A stretch of DNA of 64,000 nt. Source: Nemophila menziesii. Lineage: Eukaryota > Streptophyta > Magnoliopsida > Boraginales > Hydrophyllaceae. Made by a program: the position numbers and the translations under genes. The notes beneath the pieces are model-generated. The model had not been told where the DNA came from and searched no databases. It saw only the letters and a list, made by a program, of their open reading frames with translations. The stretch's first letter is position 1; every line of letters starts with the position of its first letter. Positions 43,684 to 56,359 of this stretch are shown here, piece by piece. Location of the stretch: contig JARWIR010000001.1 in the NCBI GenBank assembly GCA_029959085.1, positions 69,440,899-69,504,898 on the forward strand, in the 5' to 3' direction.

Positions 43684-44830
43684 ATATTATCCCTATCACG
43701 GGTGACTTCGCCCATGAGGGTGGTATATTAGCCTTGCCCGATATCCACGTCTCTTGTCAATTTTGCTCCTCTTAGTTCCAGAATAAGGATTATTCTTCTT
43801 GCAATGACTCTTATGTTCATAGCTTATACGGGCCCTCTCTTTTGACATCGTTAAAACATCTTTTGCCTCTTCTAAGATTTCAGCAAGGGTCGGGTGAGGT
43901 CCCGAGGCTAACTTGCTTTGAAATTATTTGTTTTTCAGTTCGTGGATGATGTCCAATCGGGCTATGGTATTATCTAACTTCTATGTATCATAGGTTGCAC
44001 TTCCGAAACTTTTTGTGTAATCTCTTAGCTTTTCCCCTTTCTGCTGGTATAACTCTAATAGGGATGATGAATCTCAAAACGTGCTCTTGCTTTGGGAAAA
44101 GCCTTCATACTTTGACTTAAATGCTCGAACGACCTTATGGTCTTTGGATATAACTTGGAAAACCTTTGTTGTGCTCTTCCTGATAAAGTGTCAGGGACGC
44201 CGCGAAGAAGATAGAATTGGAGTCAGTGATCAACTATATGTGATTTTTGTACATGTTGACGTGTTGGTCCATGTCGTTCGATACATAGTAGGCTGGTAAC
44301 TGTGGTATCTTAAAGCAACGAAGTAGCAACAAGCCCAATATTTCCCATGAAAATAGGCTATCTAGGGTACTTTTTGCCTCCCTTATCAACTCTAAAAGGT
44401 GTTGTTCTTCCACGAACTTCTTCCATTATATATGGATCTGGGACATCGCTTGCATCTTGAGGGTTACGAGAGGGATCACGCCCTTTTAGATGCTCTCTTC
44501 TGCAATGTATGTTGTAAGCGCTCTAGTGTTTGAGGGTTCAACTGGATATTTGAAGGTGACTGATGCACAACTACGTTGATGTTCAACCTAGAGGGGTCGA
44601 AACATAGTTAAAACCTGATGGGTGCTTTGTCTATGTTTTTTGGATCTTTTGCTGACCCTGGCTCTAACGGGGTTGCTTCTTCAGCTTCAATGGTCATACC
44701 AGTCTCCATGACTTGCGGTTGTGTCACTAGAGGTGGAACTTGTTCTCTTTCCCCTGAAGATTTGGCATTGTGTGATTTGATGATGTTGGAGGTTATTGCT
44801 CTGTGTCTTTGATCTTTGTTACATATTTGT
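43684..44830 (-). pseudogene. Decayed gypsy (Tat/Ogre-like) gag, minus strand
   Basis: On the minus strand, with stops, one can read SRKGEKLRDYTKSFGSAT, LDNTIARLDIIHELKNK and LASGPHPTLAEILEEAKDV, which follow the Retrotrans_gag pattern of plant Tat-type elements. Several stops and shifts. The hAT element sits at its downstream side. Confidence 0.5.
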
Positions 44831-45470
44831 GTCTTGTCATTGGCTTAAATTTTGGTCATTTTCATGGTATCTCAGCGGGTGAAAACTTGACCGTTTCCAC
44901 AAACAACCACAAACTGATTGAACATGTTCTACCAGATAGAATTTATTGAACTAATGGCGATAAATTTTGTGAATAAAAGTGGGTAAGTATTTGATTAATA
45001 TTGTAACAGTAGATTAGCAATACAAAACATAAGAAATAAGAAAGATATATGATCTCTATTAACGTAACTTGGTCGAAATTAGCAGAGTGGTCGCATGATT
45101 GATAAGGAATTACAACAACTCTATTTATAATATTATGTGGACTACGTAATGGCTCGCTTCTCTCCCATTATCCCCATAATCTTCAAAACTCTCTTTCTAT
45201 TATAATGGACCTCCTATTATGATGATGGGTCTCGTTCTTTAGTGGGTCATGTTCAACAGCGGCCTTGATGAGATCGTGGAGAGTCCTTGCTGGCTATCTT
45301 TAAGTAGAGAGTATGAGTTCGGTGGACATCTTCTCATGTGATTTACTTCTTCTCTTACCATGGGATCTTTCGAAGTCTTAGTGGTATTCTTAGAGAGTTG
45401 GTCATGCATCATGCGTCTTGGTCGGTATTCCATATGTTCGAGTTGTAAGTGGTATTTTCTCCACATCACA
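44831..45470 (-). other. Possible LTR and leader of the gypsy relic
   Basis: Lies upstream of the gag relic on the minus strand, where a 5' LTR and leader are expected. A minus-strand TGTGATGTGGAG near 45470 could be the LTR start. No second LTR or clear primer site is seen. Confidence 0.25.
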
Positions 45471-45758
45471 TACTCGCTCCTTCCAATTAAAATGTCAATT
45501 TTTGTAGGACTTTTCCAATAATATGTGTCATATTACCATTCAAAAGTAATATTAATTACAATTTTTCCTATTTTATCACTATCTTTTAATAATCATGTAA
45601 GTCTTTAAAAATATATCTAACCGTTATAAGGTTAAATTAGTTGTTTTTTAAATTAATTATATAGAAAAAATCAAATTTATTAATATGTGCATTAAAACAA
45701 AATACGATCAATTAAAGTGGAAAGAAAAAAATATATCTAAGAAATATAAATTCATTAA
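45465..45758. other. AT-rich stretch, possible decayed Stowaway MITE
   Basis: Starts TACTCGCTCCTTCC (about 45471), close to the TACTCCCTCC end of Stowaway MITEs, followed by very AT-rich sequence. The other end is not convincing. Confidence 0.3.
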
Positions 45759-45860
45759 GGGTCAATGATCCAAAAAATCAAAATAATATTATACTTGCCC
45801 CAAAGAATCATCCATTAACTTACTATTATAAGATTACATATTTACCCTTACACCATAAGA

Positions 45861-46216
45861 ACTATTCCCATCACGAACGATTCCCGTCACGGACGATTCC
45901 CGTCAAGGACGATTCCCGTCAACGACGATTCCCGTCACGGACGATTCCCGTCAAGGACGATTCCCGTCACGGACGATTCCCGTCACGGACGATTCCCGTC
46001 AAGGACGATTCCCGTCACGGACGATTCCCGTCACGGACGATTCCCGTCACGGACGATTCCCGTCAAGGACGATTCCCGTCAAGGACGATTCCCGTCAAGG
46101 ACGATTCCCGTCAAGGACGATTCCCGTCACGGACGATTCCCGTCACGGACGATTCCCGTCAATGACGATTCCCGTCACGGACGAATCCCGCCAACGCGAC
46201 GAATCCCGTCATTACG
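45861..46216 (+). repeat. 16-bp minisatellite, about 22 copies
   Basis: Unit ACGATTCCCGTCACGG or ACGATTCCCGTCAAGG in exact 16-bp steps from 45877 to 46180; a degenerate first unit at 45861 and two 18-bp units at the end. The two variants are mixed along the array. It lies just inside the left end of the Pack-MULE. Confidence 0.95.
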
Positions 46217-46525
46217 CATATAAATCCCATCACTAGTTGTATTGAATTCCACCAATATTTTGACAAAAAAAATCCCACCAATACAACTATATCCCATCAA
46301 CTAACGTATAAAATCCCATACACATATAAATCCCATCACTAGTTGTATTGAATTCCACCAATATTTTGACCCAAAAAAATCCCACCAATACAACTATATC
46401 CCATCAACTAACGTATAAAATCACATGACGCATATAAATCCCATCACTAGTTGTATTGAATTTCACCAATATTTTGACAAAAAAAAATCCCACCAATACA
46501 AACTATATCCCATCAACTAGTGATT
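46216..46525 (+). repeat. About 107-bp tandem repeat, three copies
   Basis: CATATAAATCCCATCACTAG starts at 46217, 46323 and 46431 (periods 106 and 108). Contains TCCCATCA/TCCCACCA phrases that resemble the core of the adjacent 16-bp unit. Confidence 0.9.
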
Positions 46526-46875
46526 AAGTTTATACACCACAGTCTCTAATTCTACACTTCTTGAGCCTATCAAATATGAACGAAACATATAAACAAGATA
46601 TATTTCAACGATTTTATCTTGGAATAATACTCAAACAGAGACTAGATTATACAACAGATTGAACACAAGAAACACACAGCTCAAAATATATAATCACATC
46701 TATTAATAAACATTTCCTACACAAGTATGAAATCAATCGCATTATCTTGACCATTTTCTATAGGGTTAATTGCACCATTGGTCCCTCCAATACCTGCAAA
46801 ACACATAAAACATAAGTTTTCCCTTCCTTTCCTTATGCAGTGCAAAGATAAGATAATATAAGAAAAAAGAGGTAC

Positions 46876-47011
46876 CTAAACGAAATTTGAAAGGGGCCTT
46901 GTTGATATTAGAATCAAATATCTTCCCATTGCTCTTCAACTTCCCAATATCTTTCCATTGCTCTTCTAGAGAGACAACCACCGTTTCACAAAATTTCAAT
47001 CTCTCTGCTGC
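46876..47011 (-). pseudogene. Captured exon of an FKBP-type prolyl isomerase
   Basis: 136 bp bounded by AG (47013-47012, minus) and GT (minus strand, 46875-46874). Reads LEEQWKDIGKLKSNGKIFDS, then NKAPFKFRLG. The GKL..NGKIFDSN...PFKFRLG block is typical of plant nuclear multidomain FKBPs (FKBP43/53 type); naming the exact parent is from memory. Only part of the domain is present, so it has no isomerase activity. Confidence 0.6.
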
Positions 47012-47791
47012 CTCACTATAAAAGGAAAAGGAAAACTTTGGCTTATACTGCAATTTTTCTGTAAAATATAGGGACCTACACTGATTTTGAAACATATAGG
47101 GACCTATACTGCAATTTTTCTGTAACATAAAGGGACCTTGAAAATATACTGGATAATTTAAACTATACTCAGAATTTTGTTTCAACTCTGCAACTAGTTC
47201 AGAGTTTCTCAGACCAATGACAATTCTAACTTAGCAATTCCAGTGACAAGGTGAATATGTTACTTTCTTGTATAGTAAAATATGCATAATCGGAAACCTA
47301 ACCAAATAACTTTAAACAATATCTGAAAACAAAACTTGAAGAAGATTCATCTTACAATTCCTTCATACATATAGTATAGTAAGTTTACATCAAGATATAT
47401 TGTCTTCCTTTTGCAAGTGTGATCAAGCATTACAAACACGGATTTAGTCGCTTATTAGACACCAAATGCAAGAGGATTATCATAAAACAGGACCTCAACT
47501 AGAAAATCTCAAGCCACCATCTTTCACTTATTTGTGTTCAATATTCACATCATATTTGAGCTCAGAGAACAAGACACACAAACAAGCCTACTCAGCTCAA
47601 TGAACAAACAAAAGAGAAGCTTCGACCAAACCCATTCAATGACTAGATTCGGGCACTTTCTTTGCAATTTGACCGTTTAAAAACTCCAGCACAGATAAAC
47701 GCTACATACACAAACAGAGTACCAAATCTTCATGTTAAAACCTTCACTTACTATCTACAAAAAAGATTAAATTAAAAGATATAAATTTTAC
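47012..47791 (-). other. Pack-MULE inner non-coding stretch
   Basis: No gene seen. Has a short duplicated phrase (CTGCAATTTTTCTGTAA at about 47049 and 47118, with AGGGACCT). Probably introns or UTR of the captured genes. Confidence 0.4.
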
Positions 47792-47941
47792 CCTTTGTTC
47801 AAGAACAGTTTCTTGATCATTTAATTTTAAAGATTGTAACAAGTTTATAGCTTCTTGAAATCCATCAACAGCTGCTACTTCATTTCCCAAATTTCTATCC
47901 AAATCCGCAACTTTAGCAAGTGAAACCGCTACATCTAGAAT
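47792..47941 (-). pseudogene. Captured 50-codon exon of a TPR-like gene
   Basis: Exactly 150 bp between a minus-strand TTACAG acceptor and a GTAAAA donor, phase 0, no stop. Reads ILDVAVSLAKVADLDRNLGN, then AAVDGFQEAINLLQSLKLND. Helical, tetratricopeptide-like; I recall similar exons in plant TPR-like proteins but cannot name the gene. Clean splice sites suggest recent capture. Confidence 0.5.
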
Positions 47942-48005
47942 CTGTAACATAATAACATTTAGCAATGATTTAAAAAAAAAAGAATTATGTTTTATTACAA
48001 TTTAC

Positions 48006-48470
48006 CTGACTTCTTTAACCCACGAATATCCGGACTTCCCACTTGCTTAAACTCCACGAATGGTCTGATATCAATCAATTGAGCATTACTATCATCAGAT
48101 AGTTTTGCATACGCAGTTTTAGCAGTCTCAACACCCCCATGGTTTTGGCTTACTAAACAAACGAGATACCACTAATGGTACGGCTAAAACAGCAAATCCG
48201 CCAAATAAAAGTATATGATTATCCGTTACGAAACTAGAGACACTTTCGACAACTCCATTTGGATCAAAGTCGGAAGTTGAATCGCTTACTGATTGACGCA
48301 ATGCTTCTTCGTAAGTTAGTGCAATCGCTTACTGGAAAAAAAGAAAGTAAATTAGTGGGAAAAATTAAGAATAGATGTGATATTTGGATGGCTGAGAGTA
48401 GATTAACCATTGTTGCAAATGGAACCGCCGTTGCTGAAGCTTTTCAGAGTGTTTTTGGGGTGTGGAGTTG
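48006..48470 (-). pseudogene. Captured 5' part of a thylakoid rhodanese-like gene (TROL/STR4 type)
   Basis: Minus strand reads LTYEEALRQSVSDSTSDFDP, a hydrophobic membrane segment (ILLFGGFAVLAVPLVVSRLF), then, after a one-base insertion in the GGGGG run near 48138, AKTAYAKLSDDSNAQLIDIR and FVEFKQVGSPDIRGLKK, the start of a rhodanese domain. This matches the order in plant rhodanese-like protein 4 (TROL), a thylakoid protein that tethers ferredoxin-NADP reductase. It stops at a splice donor (CAG/GTAAA, 48006). Non-functional fragment. Confidence 0.7.
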
Positions 48471-48845
48471 AGAGTGAGTAGGTGAAGGGGACGTAGATAT
48501 ATTAAATAGTTTGTAATATAGAAAATAAGTAGGGATAGTTTAGTCAAATAATGTATAAAATAATTCAATTCATGATTTTATTGGGCAAAATTTTTGTCAT
48601 TGAGGTTATTGGGCAGAAAATAATATTATTTTGATTTTTTGGGTCATTTTCCTATTCATTAATCCTATAATTATTATAATATTATATTAAATACTGTAAT
48701 ATTTTGAATATTTATTAATTATTAATGTCTAAGAAATACCTCAAGTTAGATTTAATTTTTTTTCATCCTAACTTTTTTTTTTTTGCCCATAACAGACACC
48801 ATACATTTTGCTTTTATTTTTGTTGCCCATAAAAAGAGTCATTTG

Positions 48846-48995
48846 AGTTATGAAAAGTTTTCTAAAACTCGAATTTTATAGAAAGCTTCCTAAAACTCAA
48901 ATTTTGAGTTATGAAAAATTTCTCAGAACTTACCCGTTGAGTTTTGAAAAGCTTTTTAAAACTCAACTGTTGAGTTTTGAAAAGTTTTTCATAAC
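48846..48995. repeat. Hairpin-forming repeat cluster
   Basis: Three or four units in which GAGTTTTGAAAAG or GAGTTATGAAAAG is followed by its near complement, CTTTTTAAAACTC type (48846-48871, about 48942-48963, 48970-48995). Each can form a short hairpin. No element ends seen. Confidence 0.6.
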
Positions 48996-49650
48996 TCATT
49001 ATTCTTTACAAAACACAATACATTTTACGGGATGATAGATAAAGTTGTAGGGGTTTATTGAATATTAACCTTTTTAATATTTTAATAAAATTAAGTAAAT
49101 ATGAAAAGTAAAAAGTATCTTATTTTTTTAATTTGATAAATATTGTGGAAAAGAATTTCTAATTCTTTCTGACCAAGAAGTATATTTAGATGGATGTCAA
49201 ACGTTCAAACATTTCGATAAACAAATTAAAATCTCAAAAGGTTTATTTTCTTCATTTTCTATAATTTCTGTAGTTTACCGTTTATCAATGCATAAACGTG
49301 CTATTATAGTATTAACAGCCAACAAAATATTCTTTTGAGATACGACCAATGCTTAGCTGTTTATTCTATATAATTGAGGAGGCCTGGTAGGATAGTTTCA
49401 TCGTAATAATATAATTGTATTATTGTTGCTAAAATTATTCATAATTCTCTTTGGTTCTAGAAACTTCATAATTTTGTCTTACATTAAATGGTAAAAATAC
49501 GAGAATTTTACTTATTAGATCTTAAACACATTCCTCTCATCCTAACTCAACCTAACTTTTCTTCTTTTTTTATAATATACGTTCAATTAAATCTTACACT
49601 ATAATCTAAAAACTCAATTACAAATGTACACTCTTTTGTTTTTCATTTCC
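48996..49650. other. AT-rich sequence without features
   Basis: I see no gene, repeat or element end here. Confidence 0.4.
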
Positions 49651-50395
49651 TATATATAGTATCTTATTTCAAAACTTATTTAAATAAAACCCTCAGTGTT
49701 ATACTATCTCTCCTCTCTCATTAGCCTTTCCTCTCCTCTCTCGTTTTATAGAGCTTTTCCCACAGGAGAGTACCGTGGATTCGCCGCCGTTTTTTTAGCT
49801 CCGTTCGTTCACGGAGATGGTGAATCTCTAAGCTGTAAGCTCCAGCCTCCAAGCACAGATCGGAGTCAAAGTACATCAACGAAGGAGCTGCAAAAGAACA
49901 TCACAGAAGCTCCAAGTTCCGGCAGCCAGCTCCGGCGTGAAACAAACAGAGCAATGGTGACCTCCGTCGTGGATGAATAGTACTCCGTCGTGGACCTGGA
50001 ACGAAGGTCGGCAGATCGTGAAGGTTCTTCAACGGTTGGATCTACTTGCCTGATGTTCACACCTACATGACAAGAACTCCGCGCGTTTGTAACCTCTGGC
50101 AAACTAGATCGAGCAACTCCCGGTCTTCTCTAACACAATATTCACGAACTCGCTGCCATGGCTCGAAGATGCTGGATCTCGTCGCATGGGCTTCACAAAC
50201 GGAGGACTCTGGATCTCGCCGCTTGAGCTTCGCAAACTGGATGCTCGAATAGCTTTATTCTCGCAGAACCATGCCGTGAAGCTTTGGTTTATCGATCTGA
50301 GTTCACCAAAGGTTGCTCCACCAAAGCTTCCTGAGTTCAACAACATTGCTGATTTGAGTTCTTTTTTTGTTCGTAATTGTTAGTCAAACCAAAGA
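49651..50395 (+). other. GC-richer segment with promoter-like start, coding status unclear
   Basis: A TATA-like TATATATA (49651-49658) is followed after about 45 bp by a CT-rich patch (49707-49745), as in plant core promoters and leaders. The next 650 bp are clearly GC-richer than the flanks. ORFs of 94 and 68 codons exist but lack a convincing start or domain; stops occur in all frames. It could be a leader or exon of a captured gene, or a non-coding transcript. Confidence 0.3.
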
Positions 50396-50469
50396 CCAGA
50401 TCTGGTTCATAATTTTTTTTTCTTTTGCTGATTGTTGTAATAATGGATTATTTGAAATGAAAATAAAAT

Positions 50470-50815
50470 ATAATTTTTTGTAGTATTATTCTTTGTTTTA
50501 TCATAATACTCTATATTTTTAATAGAGTACTCACTGTTTTTTACAAGTACTCATCAATTTTTTATGGAGTACTCTTTAATTTTGACGCTACTCTATAATT
50601 TTTTTCAAATACTCTATGTTTTTTTGGACACTCTATGATTTTTCGATACTCTATATAGTTTTTCTAATATTCTATACATTTTTTCCGATACTCTATACTC
50701 TTTCCAGCGGTGTGTGGTGGTCAGAGGTCGGCGGTGATGGCCTAAGGTCGGAAGTCGGTGGGGGTGACCGGAGGTCAGTGGGTGGTTGCCAGAAATTAAT
50801 AGGGTCAACATTCAA
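50470..50815 (+). repeat. Left arm of a large inverted repeat
   Basis: Repeated ATACTCTAT(N)TTTTT phrases (about 50500-50700) followed by GGTCGGAGGTCGG-type sequence (about 50715-50800). The same two blocks occur in inverse complement at 53900-54048. Confidence 0.75.
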
Positions 50816-51191
50816 TTTTTTTTGTCTTTTAGTCTTTTTTTTATTATATAAGGGTTTAGTAATTGGTCATCCTTTAGGTCCCTTGGAAGAATTAAGATTT
50901 ATTCCATTACTTATAGAGCAAAAAATCAGTCTCCAAAACCCTATGTCTCATTCACCCTAGAAATAATTAGTCTTGAAAAAATTCATCTAAATTTTAGAGT
51001 TGAACTCTTTTTTTGTCATATACTTATATATATATATATTAAAACGAGTAACATGATATTACAAAATGTCACCCGACACCACAAGCGGTTTGGTCAAGGT
51101 GAATAAGTTGAGCTAACTAGGATGGAGGGGAAACCCTCCAGTCACCAAACAACGTGCCAACAAACTTGTGTTTGGCACCCAGTCAGTTACT

Positions 51192-52120
51192 CTATTGCCT
51201 TTGTGACAAACAAAGGAAAAACGGATTACACGTTTCCACAGTATCGTATATCGATTTAATACAACTAACGAAATTACTACAAGGAATTCTAAGAATTAAA
51301 GGTTTTACTATCACTTCACAATCATTTTCAATAATTATCGAGTTGGCAGGAAAACCTTGAGGTAATCCACATCCCACAAAATGGCATGTACCTCCGCTTC
51401 TATTGAACTTCTAACTTTTATAATCTTAGCATCCCCTTTAATAATCTTTCCAAAAGAGACTTTGATTATATAAGAGATCACACAGCTAGTAAGAGAGAAA
51501 CTAGTATCATTATTTATTTTATATGTATTAGTAGGCGGAGGATTCTATTTATTATTATTACCCGTGACTTTGTCACTTTGATTAATTTCATTCAGCATAA
51601 TTATAACCGAGTGTTTAGGGTTCAAACCATCAGCTCATTACATTTAGAATTTGCATCATTAGGATTTGAATTTACATATTTATAATCTATCCAATTTGAG
51701 TAAGAAATTTTACAAAAGTAGTTAGGGTCTGGAGAAACACCATTAAACACAAAGTTGTTCCTTCCGTTCCATATTTGTAAACATATGTTACTCAATAGCT
51801 TAGCAAAATTTAATTCTTGACAATGAGTTTCTTTTAAAGAAGCAACAGTTTTTAAAAACCAGTCACCAATCTTTAAAGTGCTTGTATACATTGTTCTAAG
51901 TGTTAAGGATGAAGAATACCACAGAGCTCGGTCCCATGAGCATGCAAAAATGAGATTCTCAATTGATTCATCATTGCAATTACATATTTTACAAACTTTA
52001 GAATTTATGCATTTCATATTATAAAGATTCACTTAAGTTGGAACTTTGTCCTTGATACATTTTCTCATAAATTTGTTAAGCTTAGATGTACAATTCATAT
52101 TCCAAAATGTACTTCAGATC
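51192..52120 (-). pseudogene. LINE zf-RVT and RNase H remnant
   Basis: 51622-52032 reads KVCKICNCNDESIENLIFAC (CX2C...H/N...C zinc pattern of zf-RVT) and NICLQIWNGRNNFVFNG. 51192-51420 contains an RNase H-like end (EAEVHAILW in one frame, NDCEVIVKPLI in another). Stops and shifts between them. Sequence differs from the 42-kb LINE, which lacks RNase H in the window. Confidence 0.75.
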
Positions 52121-52178
52121 TATGGATTGTTCAAATGAGATGAAGAAGGTTGTGAGAACTTAAAATCCTTCTGCTTTT

Positions 52179-53333
<1,155 letters not shown>

Positions 53334-53899
53334 CTTTTTATTTTCAAGTATATGATATGCACTTTTAAAAATAAAATTTCCATCTTTAGTTGCATTAAAA
53401 AAGCAGAAATCATTACAATCATAAGAGGGAATAGGCATACAAGAAATTATACTTGTTATCTCCTTACTGAACTCTGAATTGACATACTCTAGATTCCATT
53501 TCTGATTATCAGGTTTAAGAAAAAATATCTAACTAACATTATAGTACTATCTTTAGGCATTATAACTTCATCTTTATTATTGATTAAACTTATCACATTG
53601 AGCATTAATTTGTTATCCATTTTCCAACTTCTATTTGAGATCTTTTCAAAGAATTTCCTTCCCTTCAATAAACTTTTCAAACCAAAAGAGGGATGATAAC
53701 CTATTTTGACTTCCAAAAATCTTTTACTAGGATTATATTTACCTTTTAATAATGGGTGAATTATACTTAGGGTCTTGGAGACCATATTTCTTCTCTATAG
53801 AGTATGGTCCAGGAATTTCTTCTTAATAGAGACCTCTGTTTTGATAATTGTCTAAGCTACTCTTACTAACACTAAAATACAAAGAAAGTGTGATGTCAC

Positions 53900-54048
53900 T
53901 GTTTCTCTCGCCACTACCCACCTACCTCCGACCACCTACCACCGACCTCCGACCTCCGACCTCCGACCACCGACCACCAGTCACCGGTCACCGGAAAAAC
54001 ATAGAGTATCGGCTAAATTTGATGAGTATCGGAAAAACTATGGAGTAC
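53900..54048 (-). repeat. Right arm of the large inverted repeat, cut by element F
   Basis: ACCTCCGACC-type sequence and ATAGAGTATCGG phrases in inverse order to the left arm. The arm is broken by the LTR of F at 54049; its end should lie beyond F, outside the window. Confidence 0.75.
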
Positions 54049-55612
54049 TGGTGGTCCTTTGTGTGTTCTAAAAATAAATGCAAATGTGATCGAACCACAA
54101 CCGCAAGTGTACGGTTGTCCCAAGTAGTAATAATGATCTAGGATCATTCGCAGGGACGGTTTGGTTGACTACAATGTTTAACAAGTAATGAATGATTGCA
54201 CTTATGTAAACAAGTAAAGAAATAATGATTGATCTGATTGTTGTATTAATTCTACTTAATGAAAGACTAATGATAAAATGCAAGTAAAAGGTAAAACGCA
54301 AGTAAAAAGATGTAAAACGCAGTATGAGAAGGTAGCACTTGAGAACGCAAGGGATCCTCCTAATCCTATTTCCTAACTTATGTTGTTTAAGGGCTAAATT
54401 GGTCAATTACAATGGTCGGGATTCTAAATTCCTTATACCCCCGTCAGGGTGGACTATAAGGCTATCCTAGAGTGTCACTAGTCCCGTCAGGGTAAATATG
54501 ATCCACTTTTAGATGTTTAAGAATTTTACCTCATTGGCCCTAAAATTAGCTAAGTTCCTCAGAATCAATAACTTCTATTTTAGATTGAATAATTGGTTCT
54601 ATACCTAAACCCTCCGTCAGGATGATCCACACGCCACATATGTGGAATAGCTTAGATACTAACACTTTTTCTTAGTTCATGATTCTAAAAACAGTAAATA
54701 ATCCCAAATTATAGAAAAGAGTAAAAGTCCCAATCTAATTTCATTTAACAGAAACCCAAATTCAACATATGGAATTCAATAAGATTGGGATTCACCCATA
54801 AAGTGTTCTCAAGCACTAATAAATGTTTAGCTCATACTAATTAAAACAAAAACTAAATTAATTGAAATGGAATTCATAATTGATTACAGAATTAAAATTA
54901 AAAGAAACCTAATTTCCGAAATTGGAATGACTGAGAACAGAGATATAGACCCTCTCCAGCTCTTGCAGCTTCTTCTTTCTTTCTTCTGTTGCTTCTCTCT
55001 GATGTTTTAATTTGTAAAAGATGAATTGTGTGAAAAATAGAAGTCAAGAGCTACTTTTATAAGCTCAAATTCGGACTTGGACCTAGGCTTTTAATTAAAT
55101 GAAATATTGAAGGCCCAAGTCCACCAACTTAGCCCAAAATCCCGTAACTGCTGATGTACCTCCACTAAAACGGCTTTTCCGCTTCGTTATGACTCCGATT
55201 GACTTGATTCCAGTTGCTAAAATTCCGTAACTCGATAAGGAATGTTTTCTCTTCAAAGGTCAGCGGCTAAATCATCTCTTAAGCGCCTTGAAATCAGCAA
55301 TCTTTGGCCTGGAAAACAGATTTGCAGCTCTAAAAACAATTCTTTCGGGATTTATCTTCAAGTCTTGACTCCATATCACGATCTTTGACTCTTTTCTCGG
55401 ATTCCATTCCTAGCTAATAATTAAAACCTACAAACTTTTCACTAAAACACATAAGATTACGCGCAAAAGTTTAATAAATCAAAATTACTAGAAATAAAAT
55501 AGAAATACCGGATTATTGCATTTTTAACTCAAAAGTCTATTAAAATATTCAAATAAACATCAAAATTGATGTCTCCCAAGGGTCGAAAATAAAAACAATT
55601 AGGGAGACATCA
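54049..55612 (-). mobile_element. F 3' LTR
   Basis: On the minus strand it starts TGATGTCTCCCTAATTG (55612) and ends GGACCACCA (54049), like E. TATAAAAG on the minus strand at 55054-55061. CCGTCAGGGT phrases recur as in E. Confidence 0.9.
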
Positions 55613-56359
55613 AGACCTTCAACTCAAACCTTTGTCGTCCCTGCAAAGTAAAACAAAACAAAGGGGTAGAAGTAAGCGTATAAACAAGTAGAAGCTAACA
55701 AATAAACCCTAAAGCAATTCTTAAGATAAATCTCATATAGCAAACTCTAGAAACTAGTATACACATACATCTAAAATGCAACATCAAACATAAATAATCT
55801 CAATCATAAAATTAAAGTTGCAATGCTTGAAGGTTACACTTGTACTCATCTCTGTATGATGGCTATAGGGTGGTCATTAATCCTAAAAAGGCACAAATGG
55901 CTAACAAAGAACTGCCCCTATCATTTTCCTAAGTACATAGCTTGTCTTTAGTTCATATCTAGGTGGGTTCTCTACTAATTAGGATTTCACGTATACACAC
56001 CAAACATATTCCTTAAGTACAAGCTTACTTCATTTGCATTGTTCATTAATTTTTCCTATTAATTACCTATGTTTGCATGCAATTCTAAATGCGTTTTATA
56101 TCAATCCCTAAAGTCCACTATTTACTATCATAGATTCATCAAAAGTATGCTTAAAGGGATATTTAAAAATTTCTACAGTCAAACGCAACTCTGAAAATTC
56201 TTTTATTGAAAGCAAATAAAACAAATAACACATAAAAACTGGGATGAGGCAACGAACCCCACCCCAAACTCAAAAATGAGTCGTGTCCCCACGACTCGAA
56301 AAGACTCAATAAAGCATTTAAACTAATCTACACTAAGAGGAAGGTTTAGAAAACGTATC
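55613..56359 (-). other. F non-coding region between accessory ORF and 3' LTR
   Basis: No gene. Purine tract TTTGAGTTGAAGGTCTTGA next to the LTR and another TTGAGTTTGGGGTGG near 56262-56276 on the minus strand. Confidence 0.65.

Larger units (their letters stand above)
45759..48653 (-). mobile_element. Pack-MULE carrying pieces of three plant genes
   Basis: 2895 bp between two copies of a 9-bp TSD, ATTCATTAA (45750-45758 and 48654-48662). Ends are inverted repeats of about 45 bp: both share CCAAAAAATCAAAATAATA about 11 bp from the tip, followed by TTA and a GCCC block. A 9-bp TSD and long AT-rich ends fit Mutator-like elements. Inside are no transposase but exon-like pieces of an FKBP, a TPR-like gene and a rhodanese-like gene, all on the minus strand and with splice sites kept, plus two tandem-repeat blocks near the left end. 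Confidence 0.9.

Noticed and set aside
44618..44812. 64-codon plus-strand ORF
   Set aside because: Lies opposite the gag relic of the minus strand; no own evidence.
45861..46216. CRISPR array
   Set aside because: The 16-bp units are directly adjacent without spacers, and this is a plant genome; it is a minisatellite.
46216..46525. Host centromeric or telomeric satellite
   Set aside because: Only three copies, inside a bounded Pack-MULE; no telomere-type TTTAGGG.
46766..47185. 139-codon ORF on the minus strand as a gene
   Set aside because: Only the part between the splice sites (46876-47011) resembles a protein; the rest is intron-like.
48259..48568. Plus- and minus-strand ORFs of about 70 codons
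   Set aside because: Shadow frames over the TROL-like fragment, whose own frame is on the minus strand with a frameshift.
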